Source: Dugong dugon (lineage: Eukaryota; Chordata; Mammalia; Sirenia; Dugongidae). Taken from it: DNA of 64,000 nt. This document shows positions 50,373 through 63,298 of this stretch, piece by piece. Numbering within the stretch: position 1 is the first letter of the stretch; each line of letters opens with the position of its first letter. Location of the stretch: assembly GCA_030035585.1 (NCBI GenBank), contig CM057473.1:10590501-10654500 (forward strand). Reading direction: 5' to 3'. The translations under genes and the position numbers were made by a program. A model generated the notes under the pieces. That model saw only the letters and a program-made list of their open reading frames with translations, was not told the origin of the DNA and searched no databases.

Positions 50373-51164
50373 AGCTGTTCTGTTTGTGGTTTCCATCGTT
50401 CCGACCCAGCAGAGAACTGGTGTTTACTGTTAATTAAGAATGCCAAAGTCAAGCCAACAGACTTTCTTTTAACTACAAAAAGCAGAAATGTGACTTTTGT
50501 GACTCTATATTGTATATTTAAATATCTGCAGTTAAGTGTTATATCCAACTAAAGGTCGAACAAGATAATACTAAATGCCACTGCATTTCAAGGTGGAGTT
50601 TCATTTCTTGGAGGTATTTCAAACCTCTTGGCAGTTCCTCTGGTAAATGGACTGATACAGACACCCACATCGGCTACTCTTTAATCATCCCATATGATAA
50701 TGAAGCTAAAGAGTCTGTTCTAAATGTTGCTTGCCTTGGGCCAGCTGTTTGACCTTGGCCGAATTAAATTCTTGTTCTTCTCCATTCCTGGATCGCTTAT
50801 CCAGGAGAAGCCCCATTTGATTGACTGTCATACACTCTGCCAACATCAAGGGGGCCCTCCTTCATGCTGGACATTGCACTGGGTGCTGGGTGCTGGGCAC
50901 AGGGAGGGGACAGGTGGCTTGCTCAGGCTGCTCCCAGCTGTACCTACACTCACTACCTGAGACAGGTGTCTTCCGCCTGGCTGCGAAGACACTTCGGCAG
51001 CACGGAGGAAGGAAAACCCTCCACTGGGAGAAAGAAGTTTCAGTTAAGATGTTACATCATTGTACAAGTGCCAGATGACATCATAACTGCCAAACCTCTG
51101 AGAATCACGGCCCAGCTAAGTTGACACACAACCGCAAGGATCACATCATCCCAGAGCGTTCTCG

Positions 51165-51350
51165 CTGTGTGTCCGTCTCTGCGTCTGTACTCCTCTTGTA
51201 CCAGGACAGCAGTCATGCTGGATGAGGGCCTGCCCTGTGCCATCGACTCAACTAAGTGCTGCTGTAAAGAGTGTTTCCAAACAAGACGTGTTCGCGTTCC
51301 CAGGCACCAGAGTCAGGGATTGAACGTATCTTCTAGGGGTGGTAGCATAA
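51165..51350 (-). repeat. MLT1-like LTR fragment
   Basis: tactcctcttgtaccaggac, agtcatgctggatgagggcc, tgtttccaaacaagacgtgt, gattgaacgtatcttctagg follow the reversed MLT1 consensus. A GC-rich stretch to its left is unassigned. Confidence 0.6.
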
Positions 51351-51964
51351 ACCAAGCTCTAACAACAACGGGGTTGTCACTTATCATTCATATTTAACTT
51401 TTCACAAAGTTTGGGGGAAAGTAGAAGCTTGACTTGCTGTGAACAGGTAGATGTACTCCCATAGCTGAGCCTGAGGCCTCAGTGTCAGCTTCCTACACAG
51501 AAGTGGAAATACCACTACACGGGGTGCTTGGGAACAGGACAAAGGAAAGATGCTTCTCCCCTCAGGACAAGCCTCGGGCCTTTACCTCTGGGTTTTGACT
51601 GAAGGCAAGTAAGATCCTCTCCCATTCTGGACCAAAATGTAGCATCCTTTCAAATGATGTTGAGGGAACTAGTGTTGGCACTGGCCACAGCTGTGACAGG
51701 TGGCAGCCTGTTATTTGGTGCCCTGTGGCATGGCAGCCACTGATTCTCAGGTGTTTGATACACTCTTTGATAGAGACCGAATAAAGAATGGCATTGACGA
51801 GCTTCTTCCTGCGCAATTTCACAGTCCCAGTATAGAATGCCCACCCTGATCATTTTCCCCCAGTCGCCATCATTCCTTGAAAGGTGAGACTGAGCAGCAG
51901 AGACATATAGAAAATTTTATATGTGTGTATATTCTTCTGTCTTTTAGATAGAAAATACATGAAA

Positions 51965-52140
51965 GTATGATTTTCTATCTTTTAATAATAGCTTTTTGAG
52001 ATATAATTCTCATAGCAGTAAGTTTAAAACTCAGTGGTGGTTTAGTGTGTTTACAAAGTTGTATGTTGCTGTATAGAAAATCACAATTTTTAATTGGGTT
52101 TTGCTTAGTTTTCACCCTCCTTTTCCATGCTGTTTCGTTT
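51965..52140 (-). repeat. Old L1 fragment
   Basis: tttttgagatataattctca, gtttagtgtgtttacaaagt resemble the reversed region also seen at 45350-45440; strongly diverged. Confidence 0.45.
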
Positions 52141-52800
52141 GTGTCAGGCTTCCGTGATTCAGTTAGAATGGCTGATGTAATCAGTTAGAGGTATTTTCAG
52201 ACAGTTATCTCTGAATTTAATAAAAAGGCAAAGCATTTTCAGTCTGATTCAATTAAATGCCAGAAACCAATTTTTTAAAGAATACTAGTCTTTCTCATCT
52301 TTTCCTAATATAAATTTCTGTTAAAAAAATACACAGATGCCTCAGTCCCAGCTATTATAAGCAGCTACTCAGCTCAGATGTTGCAATTTTTTTAAAAAAA
52401 TTTAACTGAAAGAAAGAAAACGAAGTTAGAAAATAGTCCATTTAAATATGCATACCATTTTCACAAGCTTACTTTTTTAGCTAATCTGTATGTCCCATAG
52501 AATAGAGGCCAGTGTCCTCAGGCAACTAGCAAAGCTTAGGTTGTGATGGAAATCTTTAGTCCCTTATAGAAGATACTTTCTGGAGTTTTTAAACAGAGTG
52601 GATTATAACTGAAAAACCTGCTTCTTTCAGCCTTAAACCATTTTGCTCTCCTAAACATTTATCTCATTTATCCAATGAGAATTCAAGGGGAGGGAGAGAT
52701 TGAATATATCTCATATAAAAGATTAAAGGATGATGCTCGAGAAACCCCTGTGCCTTCAAGACAGCAGCCCAGATTTTAGAAAAATTAAGGGACTCTCATA

Positions 52801-52975
52801 ATGGCCCTGATGGCACAGTGGTTAAGAGCTCAGCTGCTAACCAAAAAGGTCAGCAGTTCTAATCCACCAGGCACTCCTTGGAAGCCCTATGGGGCAGTTC
52901 TACACTGTCCTATAGGGTCACTAGGAGTCAGAATCAACTTGACAGCAGTGGGGTTTTTTTTTGTTTTTTTTTTTT
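52801..52975 (+). repeat. AfroSINE
   Basis: ggccctgatggcacagtggt, gctcagctgctaaccaaaaa, taggagtcagaatcaacttg, with a long T-rich end. Confidence 0.95.
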
Positions 52976-53339
52976 TAATGGTATATTAGGACGGAATAAT
53001 TTTTGTCTATTAATAGATATTTTTCATCCTGTAAATAGAAGCATTTAAAAATCTCTTAAACGATTTTTATTTTCCCCCTGAATCTAGTCTTGCGACTTAA
53101 ACATGATACATTTCGAGACTTAATGCTTTAAAACGCTTCTCGTTGCTTAGAATCTTGCTTGGGTGATTTCCCATTACTAGAAGAGGATTTAAAGTGAAGT
53201 TTCTCCACCTGAGGTTTGTAGCCCTCTGGGGGAATTACTCTGAAGGGTTAAGAGAGTCTAAGATTGAAACAAGATAACAAATTAAGCCCCTAAAATTCCA
53301 CTTGTATTTTTTCTATGATGTGGGGTATTTTTTTCTTTT

Positions 53340-53580
53340 TCACTTTTGAGATAATTGTAGATTGCCATGGCAGTTGAAAGAATTAGTACAGAGAGATATC
53401 CCATATAACCATCACCGAAATCCCTCCAATATCAATCAGGAAATTGACACTGATGACTTATACTTCATTAGCCCAAGTGTGTGCTTCATTGCCTACCCTT
53501 TCTCTGGATGTTCCCTGCTGACGGTCATTACCATCTCATGTACGCTTAACCATACTGTGTGTAAAGGATTTGCATAACAC
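53340..53580 (-). repeat. Possible old L1 fragment
   Basis: acttttgagataattgtaga, atatcccatataaccatcac, ggaaattgacactgatgact look like reversed LINE sequence; family not established. Confidence 0.4.
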
Positions 53581-53591
53581 TGCTGTACTGC

Positions 53592-53765
53592 TGGAGCCCT
53601 GGTGGTGCAGTGGTTAAGCATACGGCTGCTAGAACTTTTGGCTGCTAACCAAAAGGTCGGCAGTTAAAATCCACCAACCGCTCCTTGGAAACCCTATGGG
53701 GCAGTTCTACTCTGTCCTGTAGGGTCACTATGAGTCGGAATCAGTTTGCTGGCCATGAGTATTGG
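53592..53765 (+). repeat. AfroSINE with partial internal duplication
   Basis: ggagccctggtggtgcagtg, then a repeated ggctgcta segment separated by gaacttt, then ccttggaaaccctatggggc and tatgagtcggaatcagtttg. Confidence 0.94.
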
Positions 53766-54037
53766 GTGAGCCCTACTGCTGACCTCACCACTCACTTCTC
53801 CCAGACTAAGCGAAGGTTCTCTTTTCAACTACATGGCCAAGTTTTTTTGAAACGATGAAGGATTAGAGAAGAAGGTCAGAGAGGCAAACACTTACGTGTC
53901 CTAGAGTAGAGTAGGAATAGAGTCGTGAGTGAGAGATGATAAATGACTCTTTCTGTACAAAGTTCTCTCTCTCCCCTTGCTCCCACCCCGAGAAGTCAGC
54001 TCAGCTGCTCTAGCAAGTTGATTTTCTGGTTGTAGTC

Positions 54038-54690
54038 TTTTTTTTTTCAATTTTGCTTTAGGTGAATGTTTACAGAGCAAATTATTTCTCATTAAACGGT
54101 TAATACACAGATTGTTTTGTGACATTGGTTGTCAACCCCTCGACGTGCCAACACTCTCCCCTTCTCGACCTCGGGTTCCCCATTTCCATTTGTCCCGCTT
54201 TCCTGTCCCTTCCTGCCTTCTTTTTCCCTGTCTTTGCTTTTGGGCTGGTGTGTCCATTTAGTCTTGTATACATGGTGGAACTGCTTGTGTTATTGTTTAT
54301 TTTAGAGGCCTGTCTAATCTTTGGCTGAAGGGTAAACCTCAGGAGTGGCTTCAGTACTGAATTAAAAGGGTGTCTGGGGGCCATACTCTTGGAGTTTCTC
54401 CAGTCTCTGTCAGACCAGTAAGTCTGGTCTTTTTTTTTTTTTTTTTTTTTTTTAATTTTTCTTTTCTGTGGTTAGAATTTTGTTCTGCATTTTTCTCCAG
54501 GTCTGTCCTGTACCCTCTATTTGTAATCCTTATCAGAGTAGTTAGTGGTAGTAGCCAGGCACCATCTAATTGTACTGGACTCAGTCTGATGGAGGCTGTG
54601 GTAGATGTGGTCCATTAGTCCGTTGGACTAATCTTTCCCTTGTGTCTTTGGTTTTCTTCATTCTCCTCTGCAGGCGGGGTCTAGTCATAG
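54038..54690 (-). repeat. L1 family B 3' end
   Basis: Poly-T at the left, ggtgaatgtttacagagcaa, aatctttggctgaagggtaa, gtgtctgggggccatactct, a second poly-T near 54430-54453, and ctgtactggactcagtctga-like sequence. The flanks share only tagtctt (54033, 54688), too short to be sure of a duplication. Confidence 0.78.
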
Positions 54691-57600
54691 TCTTAAAGGA
54701 GAGTAGTGGGAGGTGCCATATGATAGTTGATCAGTGATGCTGACAATTGGAGGAATTATAATAGATACCCTTCCACCAGGACAGAGGTTTGCATGTTAAG
54801 AGAAGCAGGGAAGCAGGGATGCCCTCTTCCATTTAAGCTGCTCAGAACCAGCTGGACATGGTGGCTGTCTTTCGGTAGTTGAAAAGTGACAAAGCCACGT
54901 TCTCAACTCTTTTCTCCTCGGCTCACATATATCTCCTCTTCAATACATTATATATTTGACGTTAAATTATCAAGGACTATTATACACATTTTTGATCTAA
55001 TTATCTCAAATATCCTTTTGTATATGAGTACCTGTGGGATTGATTGCCATTGTACAAGATGGCCGTGTGGACTACACCAAGGTCATGAAACTACTTGGGG
55101 TCATTTAACATCAGCAGTACCAACAATCCTGGCAAGGTCAGGAGAACTCACCAAATGATCCTGAAGTGGAGATTATCTCACTGTTTCTTTTAGAGTGATG
55201 GAAGCAAGATTCTTAGAGCTGAAGACTCCAGCCAGAAGTATGTGTTCATCGTGTACTTTATTCTCTTTACTTGGTTGACGTATAAATGGATTTTGAGTCC
55301 TGAATGCTTTTTCTTGTTGATTGGGACTCATTTGGCCTGAATTTCTACAAATTAGCTATAACTAATGGTTTCAGATCCATTTTAGAATGAGGCAGAAGAA
55401 AAATAAAAGCTAATGTACCATTATGTTTTGTTAGTGGCGTAGGAAAATGATAATGTATTGTAATGCAATTGAATTCCTGAGTTTTGCCCTTGTAAGAAAT
55501 CATTGCTATGCTCAGTCACACGCAAGGGCACGTAGCTATCTTGGATTATCTCCTTTGATTGTCACTATTTTGTTTCAGTCTTTACCTTGTACCTACCCAA
55601 AATCCTAGCACTTATTTAGTACATAGGAAAGATCCTAATGACAAGCGTCTTGGTCCTGCATAGCTGTGGTGTGCTCTATGAAGTCTGTGGCAGACAACTT
55701 TCAAAAGACACATACTGGGTGCTGTAAGAGGTATAAGATGTGGGGCTCAGTGTGAATTGTTAGGCATAGTGAATTTTGCCCCAGTGCTCTAAACTAACAT
55801 GACTTAGGGCAATGCTGTAGGGTGGAAGAATTCTTTGCCTCTGTTGTAGTAGTTACTGTGCTGCTTGCATCCCCAATGCCAGCTCCAGCCACAGAGTAGG
55901 TTCAGGAGATGCAGGAATTAGCACAGCCTGCGGGACAGATTCCTGAAGGTGAGTATTCTGGTATCTAAGGCACACAAACGAGCACATGGCATGAATGGTA
56001 AGGGAGAAACAGGAAAGAGAAGCCAGTCTGTTGGTGTTTGTTACATCTGAGACAGGAAAGGTAGGATCCAGGAGTGGAGACAGCTGACTGTTGAGGGCCC
56101 TGTGGGCTGGCAGTGCTTGGCCAAACCTCACATCTGAGCAGGGCTTTTAGCTCTGCAACCGTGAAGTTGCTCTGTCGGAAACTCAGAAGTGATTAGGGCA
56201 CATTCTAACCTGCCCTTTAGAAGTCATAATCCTAATCTTTTCATTTTGAGGGATAGGTAAAACTGTCAAATGGATGGGACTCTTGTGTCAACAGGTCGGT
56301 AGATTGTCATCCTATTTCAACATTCTCTACAAAAAGCCAGTTAAAAGCACATAGTGGCTTGGTGAGTATGGACTTTCAAAGCAGCAGTATTGAACGGCAA
56401 GTGATGTTGAGCTTGTTTCATCTGTTGTCAGATGTTTCCATCTGAAAACTAAAAAGAGAACCAGGAAAATCTTAGGTATCTGTTACACAGGGCATTTCTC
56501 TTGCAGAGCGTTTGATCCTCATCTTCTGGACTCAGTGTTGACTGTCTCTCCTCTGCTGATACCATGATGTCGGCAGCAGCTTCTGGTTGTGCCACCACCT
56601 CATTGCCTCAGTTGGCAAGAGCAATGCTTAGTGTGCATGTGGGGGTTAAGGGTAGGGAGTAAAATGATAATTCTCTTTCTTACATCAACATTGTGCATCT
56701 TTGTCCTTGATTGGCTGATTAAGATCAATTTATTGAACATTCCCAATTGGGAAGCTCTGGATTGTGCATGGGTTATATCTCAGTTAGAAGAGTACTTTCC
56801 CCTAATGTGTTAGGAAAGCTAAGAATAATCTGCCAGACATCCAGGAGTGCCAGGTCCTCACCAGCAATCCATAGGCTGAGCAAGGGCAGGGCGTGAAGCC
56901 AAAGGGAACATCAGGGCTACTGCTTCACTTCCAGCAGAAACAGAACATTCATGGGAGGTAGAGTTCTAATTCTAATCACAATAACCTTACAAGTGGAATT
57001 GGGCTTTGAGTCAATTGGAGATTATGAAACCAATCTTGCGGATTTGGGGAGGGTGGCAAGACCTGACAACAGGTAAGATGTGTTCTCATGTAAAACAATG
57101 CTCGGTATGTGTTGGCAAATTTATTGTTTGCAACGTTATTGTCCAAGGGTCAGATAAACATGCAAAGAAAAGCTAACTTTAAATTAGAGTTGATATAATT
57201 AGATTTAATATAATAGCCACATTTACAGATGTTACATGTGTTTTCTGATGTAGTGAGTGGACAGTTGGGCACTCTTTAAAAACTGGATCATATTCAAAAT
57301 ATATGTAATTAATTTTATACTTGAGGCAAGGCAATCATTTATTAAGGAAAGCAATCAGATATGTATGAGAGGTTAATTTTTTTGCATCACAACCAAAATA
57401 ATTCTTTCACACTCAAAGTTGACTTGTTTGAAGTTATTTTAAATGCCAACTTTATTTTTTTCATAGTAAAGAAATGTTTTGATGTGCAGACACCTTCTGC
57501 AATTTAATATTAATCTAAAAACCGCTAAAAGCTCTTTCCACCTCTAGCTAGAATCCTTTTATTACTGCTGAGACCGACCCTCATTAACCGATGAGAATGG

Positions 57601-57753
57601 ACTGTTTTGCTCCCAGTGTAATTTTAGAGTCTTGGTGGGTAATCACATTCCACAGTAAATGTTCAGTAGATGCTGCGTAGTGCACCAGTGTATGAGAACA
57701 GCCAGCCAGTGCCTTCTTCATGCTAAATGTGGTTCCCCACGTCTCCCGACTAG

Positions 57754-57921
57754 AGGTGTGCTCTGAACAAGCCGAGACGGGGCCGTGCCGAGCGATGATC
57801 TCCCGCTGGTACTTTGATGTGACCGAAGGGAAGTGTGCCCCGTTCTTTTACGGCGGATGTGGCGGCAACCGAAACAACTTTGACACTGAGGAGTACTGCA
57901 TGGCCGTCTGTGGCAGCGTCA
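57754..57921 (+). CDS. APP: APP exon 7 (Kunitz protease inhibitor domain)
   Basis: This 168 bp cassette exon encodes the KPI domain, a reversible inhibitor of trypsin-like serine proteases such as coagulation factors XIa and IXa (protease nexin-2 activity). It starts with two bases finishing Glu289 and ends with one base of codon 345 (GTCA|gtaagt). All six Kunitz cysteines are present at 291, 300, 316, 324, 337 and 341, as is the P1 residue Arg301 in [11 protein letters not shown] and the [13 protein letters not shown] signature. Identical to human from memory except Val for Ala at 344, just after the domain. The acceptor tract (cacgtctcccgactag) is short and broken by purines, which fits regulated inclusion. 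Neurons usually skip this exon. Confidence 0.97.
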
Positions 57922-60334
57922 GTAAGTGGACCTTCCTCGAGCCTGGCCACCTCTCGTCTCTCTCGCCGCTGACTCTGCTCTCTGTAACAGATTGATTTTC
58001 CTGGGTCTGGGCAATGCATCTGTTGCTACCACTAACCACATTTCTGTCCTCCTCTTTAATTGCCCGGAGTCTCCGTAGTCTATTCAATCATGAGCCCACA
58101 TCTCTGTCTTTTTCTAATACAGCATGGCCCTGGGTGTGTTCTTTTACTAGCTGTGATAGCCGCCTCTTGCCATCTGTAGGAACCTTTGAGTGCTTCTCTT
58201 TAAACCAAAGCTGGGGTTGCCATTTTGTCTTCTGCAGCCGTTTCTGCAAATGTATGCCTACGTGTGTGTCTGTGTACATGTGTGTTCGTGTTTATGCATG
58301 TGCACTACCCGTGCAAGTAAAATCTGCTCCTGGAAGCCTGGCTGATGAAGCTTCAGTTGCATTGACAAGGTGGTGTACTGCTGTGGTGAATAACTTTCAG
58401 TGGTTTCATAATATATGTCTTTTATTGTGGCTGTGGAGCCCTGCTGGTGCAGTGGTGAAGAGCTCAGCTGCTAACCAAAAGGTCGGCAGTTCGAATCCAC
58501 CAGCTGCTCCTTGGAAACCCTACTCTGTTCTGTAGGGTCACTATGAGTCGGAATCGACTAGATGGCAATGGATTTGGTTTGGTTTATTGTGGTTGGGGGC
58601 AGGGGGGATTGACTGAATTGAGTACATGCACCTCAGATGCCAGAGGGTAGACATGCCCTTGTTCCCCCTGAGCTCCCTCACAGACGTTTGCAATGCCAAG
58701 TTTTTTTCTCTTGGAAATAGGTAGGAGAAAACTCTTAACATTAGAAAGCTTCAATGACATTAAGCACAGGGAATATAGTTTTCAAAGCATTTTCTTTCAA
58801 ACTTTAAGTTGTTCATAACTTTGAGGATAAATATATGAAGTCATGACGACTTAGATATGAGATGCAACTTTTCACACCATAGTGGTTCTCAGGAGAAGTC
58901 CCAGATTTATGGGACTTCTGCTCTCGTTAATAGCCCTCCAAGTTAAATTCCCAATTTTATTATGTTACCATTATCATGAGTAGCAAGTTTGAAGTCCTCG
59001 AGAAATAATTATTCAGTTTTCCAAATTAAACATTAAACTCAATACTGTGCTGAGATGTTCTGTTGACTCTTTCCCTTGCTCTTGTGAGGGAAACAGCTAT
59101 CATTTCTCATACAAGATTCCTAGGGATTACACAAATTGTTTTCCAGCCCAATCATAGGATTAAGCAGAACAACAAAAGGACCTGGACAATCAAGACCTTC
59201 TATGGTGAAGGAGCCCAGTACGTAAGTGGGATCTAATGGAAGAGTTCCTGTTGATCTCCTGCTTGCCTGATGTTGGGAAGACAGGCTGTGTGTGAGATTA
59301 ACTCCCTTTCTGTCTTGTGTGAGAACAGGTGTGAGAACTGGTAACCCGGAAGGGTTCTAATCTGGCTCTCATTGCGTGATTGCAGCTTCTAGCTTGAAGT
59401 CTTCTTTCTTCAGGTTCAAACAAAGAAATTAATTAGGTCAGGTAATGTGGAACACAATGGAGGATTCTATTGCTTGGAGTCTCTGGAACAAAGGACTTTT
59501 GTTACAATGATTCTAACTGGTTTAGCTGCCTGTGGAAGATTTCCTGGCATATTTTCAAATTTTGTTTCCCTTTCTCCAGAGGTGGATTTCTTTTCTGGAA
59601 TAATAAGTTATTTTTTGTAATAAGAAAGATTTAAAAAAAAAAGCAGTGGTGAGTTTGCCTTAAGAGTTGGAAATGACGTGACACACACACACCCTTGATC
59701 AGTTTGATTTGACTTGAGCTGTGAGCAAGCCGTGGGCCCCACAGGTCAGATGGAGCCTATAGAGGTGCCCTGGATGGCACACCCTTTGTGGAGAGACTTG
59801 GCAAAGGTAGGTGCTCCCAGCAGGGAGTAGTGGACAGGATGGTCAGTACTTAAGAGGGGATACATTATAGAATAAAGCATCAAGAAAGCAAAGGCAAGAG
59901 GCCAAAGATGAGCCAGAAGGGTGGACAGATCCAAGTGGAGAGAGGACAGCTTCGACAAATAGCCAGGGCTGCCCTATGAATGGGGAAATGAATAGAGATG
60001 GGGGAACGGATTGATGGGGATGGATGATACCTGGCACTAACAATGGAGGATAGGAGAAACAAAATCATCTAACAGGTTACTTGGATGTGCCATCAGAGAC
60101 AGAATATCCAGCATCTAAGACATTGATCCATTGCACAAATATATAGTATGTTTGTTTACCTTAGTTTTGTGGAGGGGCCAAACTTCAGGATATGTTGGGT
60201 GTTTTGTTTGTTTTTCATTCAGCGATTGTTTTGCTTTTTCCTCTTTTTTGCGACAGTGGAATCATGTGAGTCTCAGCCATCATCTCCAGGTTTCTATTGT
60301 TGTTCTTAGCTGTAATCTCTTACTTTCTCCATAG
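57922..60334 (+). other. APP: APP intron 7
   Basis: The intron is 2413 bp with a consensus-like gtaagt donor. It contains one AfroSINE at 58435. The remainder (57922-58434 and 58588-60334) holds no repeat or gene that I recognise. A pyrimidine-rich run tctcttactttctccatag precedes exon 8. Confidence 0.92.
58435..58587 (+). repeat. AfroSINE
   Basis: gagccctgctggtgcagtgg, gtcggcagttcgaatccacc, actatgagtcggaatcgact. It is close to consensus but lacks about 15 bp of the atggggcagttct segment. Confidence 0.96.
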
Positions 60335-60390
60335 TGTCCCAAAATTTACTAAGACTACCCGGGAAACTCTCCCCCAAGATCCCGCTAAAC
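60335..60390 (+). CDS. APP: APP exon 8 (OX-2 box), 1-bp frameshift
   Basis: The stretch matches the 57 bp human OX-2 exon (residues 345-364, used only in APP770 and APP714) but is 56 bp long. Both splice sites look intact: tctcttactttctccatag|TGTCCC and GCTAAAC|gtatgt. Aligned with human, one base is missing in the sixth codon (TTACTC-AAG in human, TTACT-AAG here). After MSQNLL the frame changes, so exon 9 would be read out of frame if this exon were included. If the base is ignored, six of 20 residues are replaced and two codons differ silently, far more change than in neighbouring exons. It is either a decayed cassette now always skipped, or an assembly error on top of a diverged exon. Exon 9 is not in the window. 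Confidence 0.88.
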
Positions 60391-61559
60391 GTATGTAATT
60401 GACTGGGAGGAGGGGAGGGCGAAGGAGTGCGTTGCATGGCTGGATTATGACCCCGGCATCACCACCTTCTTTGCATGGTTCTGTGTTTCTTGAACACCTG
60501 CCTTTTAATAAGATGTTTATTCCCACTGCCTTGCTGCAGTTATGCCTAATTTTGCCAGGTAATTTGAGATGTCAGGGCTACGGGCATTGACTAAGCCTCT
60601 CCTATTTCTGATCAATTTCCTTTTTATTTAATGTGGTTCTGTTAAAATGTATATGTAATGTGATTATGTTTTATTTGGAATCACCATTTTATTTTCTCAA
60701 AACTCCTGAGATGCCACAACTTAACAAGAGGCGGTATACACAGTGACTTGTTTTCCAGAAAAATATTTCGTATGCATGCATTCTAGTACGTGGACTAATG
60801 CACGTGCCCAGGTTTCAGTTATGTGTGTCTCTAAGACAGCTGTTAAGTCCTAGGAGGTGGGAGGTCACTTTTCAACACCAGAGCCATCTCCTCCTCCTCC
60901 TCTCCCAGAACGCACAGTGGTGGGTCAGAGATGCCGGACTTCTGATCTTATCCTTAGGAAGCAGGGAAAGTGCTTTCTGTAAAGACCTGTTATAGCAGCC
61001 AACCACTGTGGGTCTTATGATGTCCTATCTTTTGTGATTATTTCAGTTGACATATCAGTCTAGCTTTGTTTAAACATGTCAGACACAAATACTCATTTTT
61101 AAATTTGGATTAAATTCAGAAAATGATTTGTCCAGTTTCAGGTTAGAGATGATATATACTATTAATGTTTGTGATTGCTAGAAGAGACAATTTCAGTTTA
61201 AGCTTAGACATCTTATGATTAAAATGAGCTTTTATCTACAGAGTGATTTTATACTATCCTGAAAAACTTAGTCTCAAAATTAATGAAATTAACTCAAAAC
61301 GAAAAAAAAAAAAAGATAAATTGTAGATGGGGAATTATGCACTTTTACAAAAGATTTCACCATAAATCAAGTGTTTTTTTTTGGTGGCCTCTCTAAGATA
61401 TTCAAATTATGTATAGCTTTTGAAAAAAAATGGTTTTTACTGCCACAATAAACATATTTCCTGCTGTTGTGAGAAAGTGTTTTTCTCTGAGAACGTCAAA
61501 GGTATGGCAAGTGGGTAGATATCGAAGGACCAGGGAAAAACTCTAGATATCACACTAGG

Positions 61560-61800
61560 ATTGATAATACATCGATTGCTTAGTGTGCTACATTTTACCA
61601 AGCATTTCCACAGATCATTTATTTTTCTTAAAAACACTTTGTGGACATTTTTTTTTTTTTTTTCATTTTCCTTTGTACACATGAGAAAGTAAAACTTCAA
61701 GAGCTTAATGAACTTGTCTTGAGCCATCGAACTGTTAAATGGCAGGCAGAACCAGGTATCAGACTTTGGTGGCATTGTGGCTGTGTTCCACACTCCAAAT
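61560..61800 (-). repeat. MIR
   Basis: aagcatttccacagatcatt, tgaacttgtcttgagccatc, aaatggcaggcagaaccagg, with a poly-T expansion at 61650-61665. Confidence 0.65.
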
Positions 61801-63298
61801 GGCAAAGCATTCGGTTCTGACATATTTCTCTAAATTAGTAAAATTATGTTTGAGGTACAGAAGTGCATTTTAAGGATATAGAAAATAGTGGCAAGAGGAT
61901 AAAGAATATATATTTTTTTTAAATAACATTTTTTCCTGAATACCATGCATGTAGCCTGCATCAATAAATTAAATCTTTCCTAACCTTTTATAAAACAATC
62001 ATTATTATTTAAGTTTCATCTTATATCATTTTTGCATAGGAATTGTATTTTTTCTATTTTCAATTAATGGAAATGAACATCATCATTTAATAAATGTGTG
62101 TTCTTGAAGTATACATACGTGCTACTTGTACTGTCAACTCTTCCGAACAGATACTGAAAGTCTTTTACAATTTTCTCTTTCCCAGTCATTTTCTTCCACC
62201 TACTTGCTGTGCGTTTGAGATCCTGACACCTTGCTTTTCTAGGGGAATGAAGCAGTTTTGGCAACTATATTTTGTTGTCTTCCTGCAGAGACTCTTCAAT
62301 CACTGCAACTGAAGGGTTTTACAGTGTTAGTACAAACAGACTGGAGAAAGCATATAATTTCTAGTTATTTATAGCCTGAGTTGCTATGTGGTCTTATTTA
62401 TAGCAAAGCTGCACTTTTGAATTAAAAAAGCCATGGTCATCTGGAGGTCAAACACAGATAGGAGACTCGAGTCGGAGAACATGAGCTGAGCTAGAAGGGG
62501 AATAAGCCCATTTCACTGGCCACTTGGGTTTGCACTTTGTTCCTTTACTAACTTTGGGCTAATTGGATGGTATCTCTTTGCCCAAAGGTGGTTGGTTTTA
62601 CGGGTTGCTCAGTCTGAATTGCTTCTAATGACATAAGAAATGTGAAATGAGGTAGGAAAAGCTCTTCAGTTAAACTGATAGAAGATTACACATATGATGA
62701 AAATGTGTAATGGACTGCATTATAAATACAATAATTTTTCTGTTGAGTCTTCTTATTATCGCAATCAGACATTCCTAAATCTTTGTGGTTTAACCAGTTT
62801 TGAGCATTGCAATTTTAGGGGCACTGATCTTTTGTTTTTGTTGAGCAAGATAAAACTCTCAACCACAGTGGAAAGGAGAGAGATGTGAAGCTTAGAGGGT
62901 TCATGTCACGCCTAAGCTCATGAATTTGAATCATTCAAAAAATACTTCCTCATTTGGGAGAAAAAGTCTCCTGATAGCTGAGTTGTTTCCAACGTGAACC
63001 CCGTGTTTGCCCATTTGAATTTATGACAGTGCAGAAGTTTCATATTCAGTTTACCCACTGCATTGTTTGTAAATCATAAAATTGCTACGTAAATACTTAC
63101 AGATTAGTTTATGTTTGAAATGTGAGACTATGGTCATTTTTTCTGGTGTTGTCCCCAGCAGATTGCATCTCAAAAGGAAGACGGGTCTACTCTTTAATGC
63201 CATTCAATCTCAGAAAGGATCTGACCACAGAGAATGATGAGTGACCATCTCTGGCTCCTTCCCCTGCAGTTGAGGTGTGGTTCAGAAAACATCTAGAA

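Noticed and set aside
57720-57995. ATG-started frame containing the KPI exon, suggesting a stand-alone Kunitz gene
   Set aside because: The residues outside 57754-57921 are intronic, and both splice sites and phases fit APP exon 7.
58014-58535. A 173-codon open frame in intron 7
   Set aside because: It has no recognisable domain and ends inside an AfroSINE. It is a chance open frame in an APP intron.
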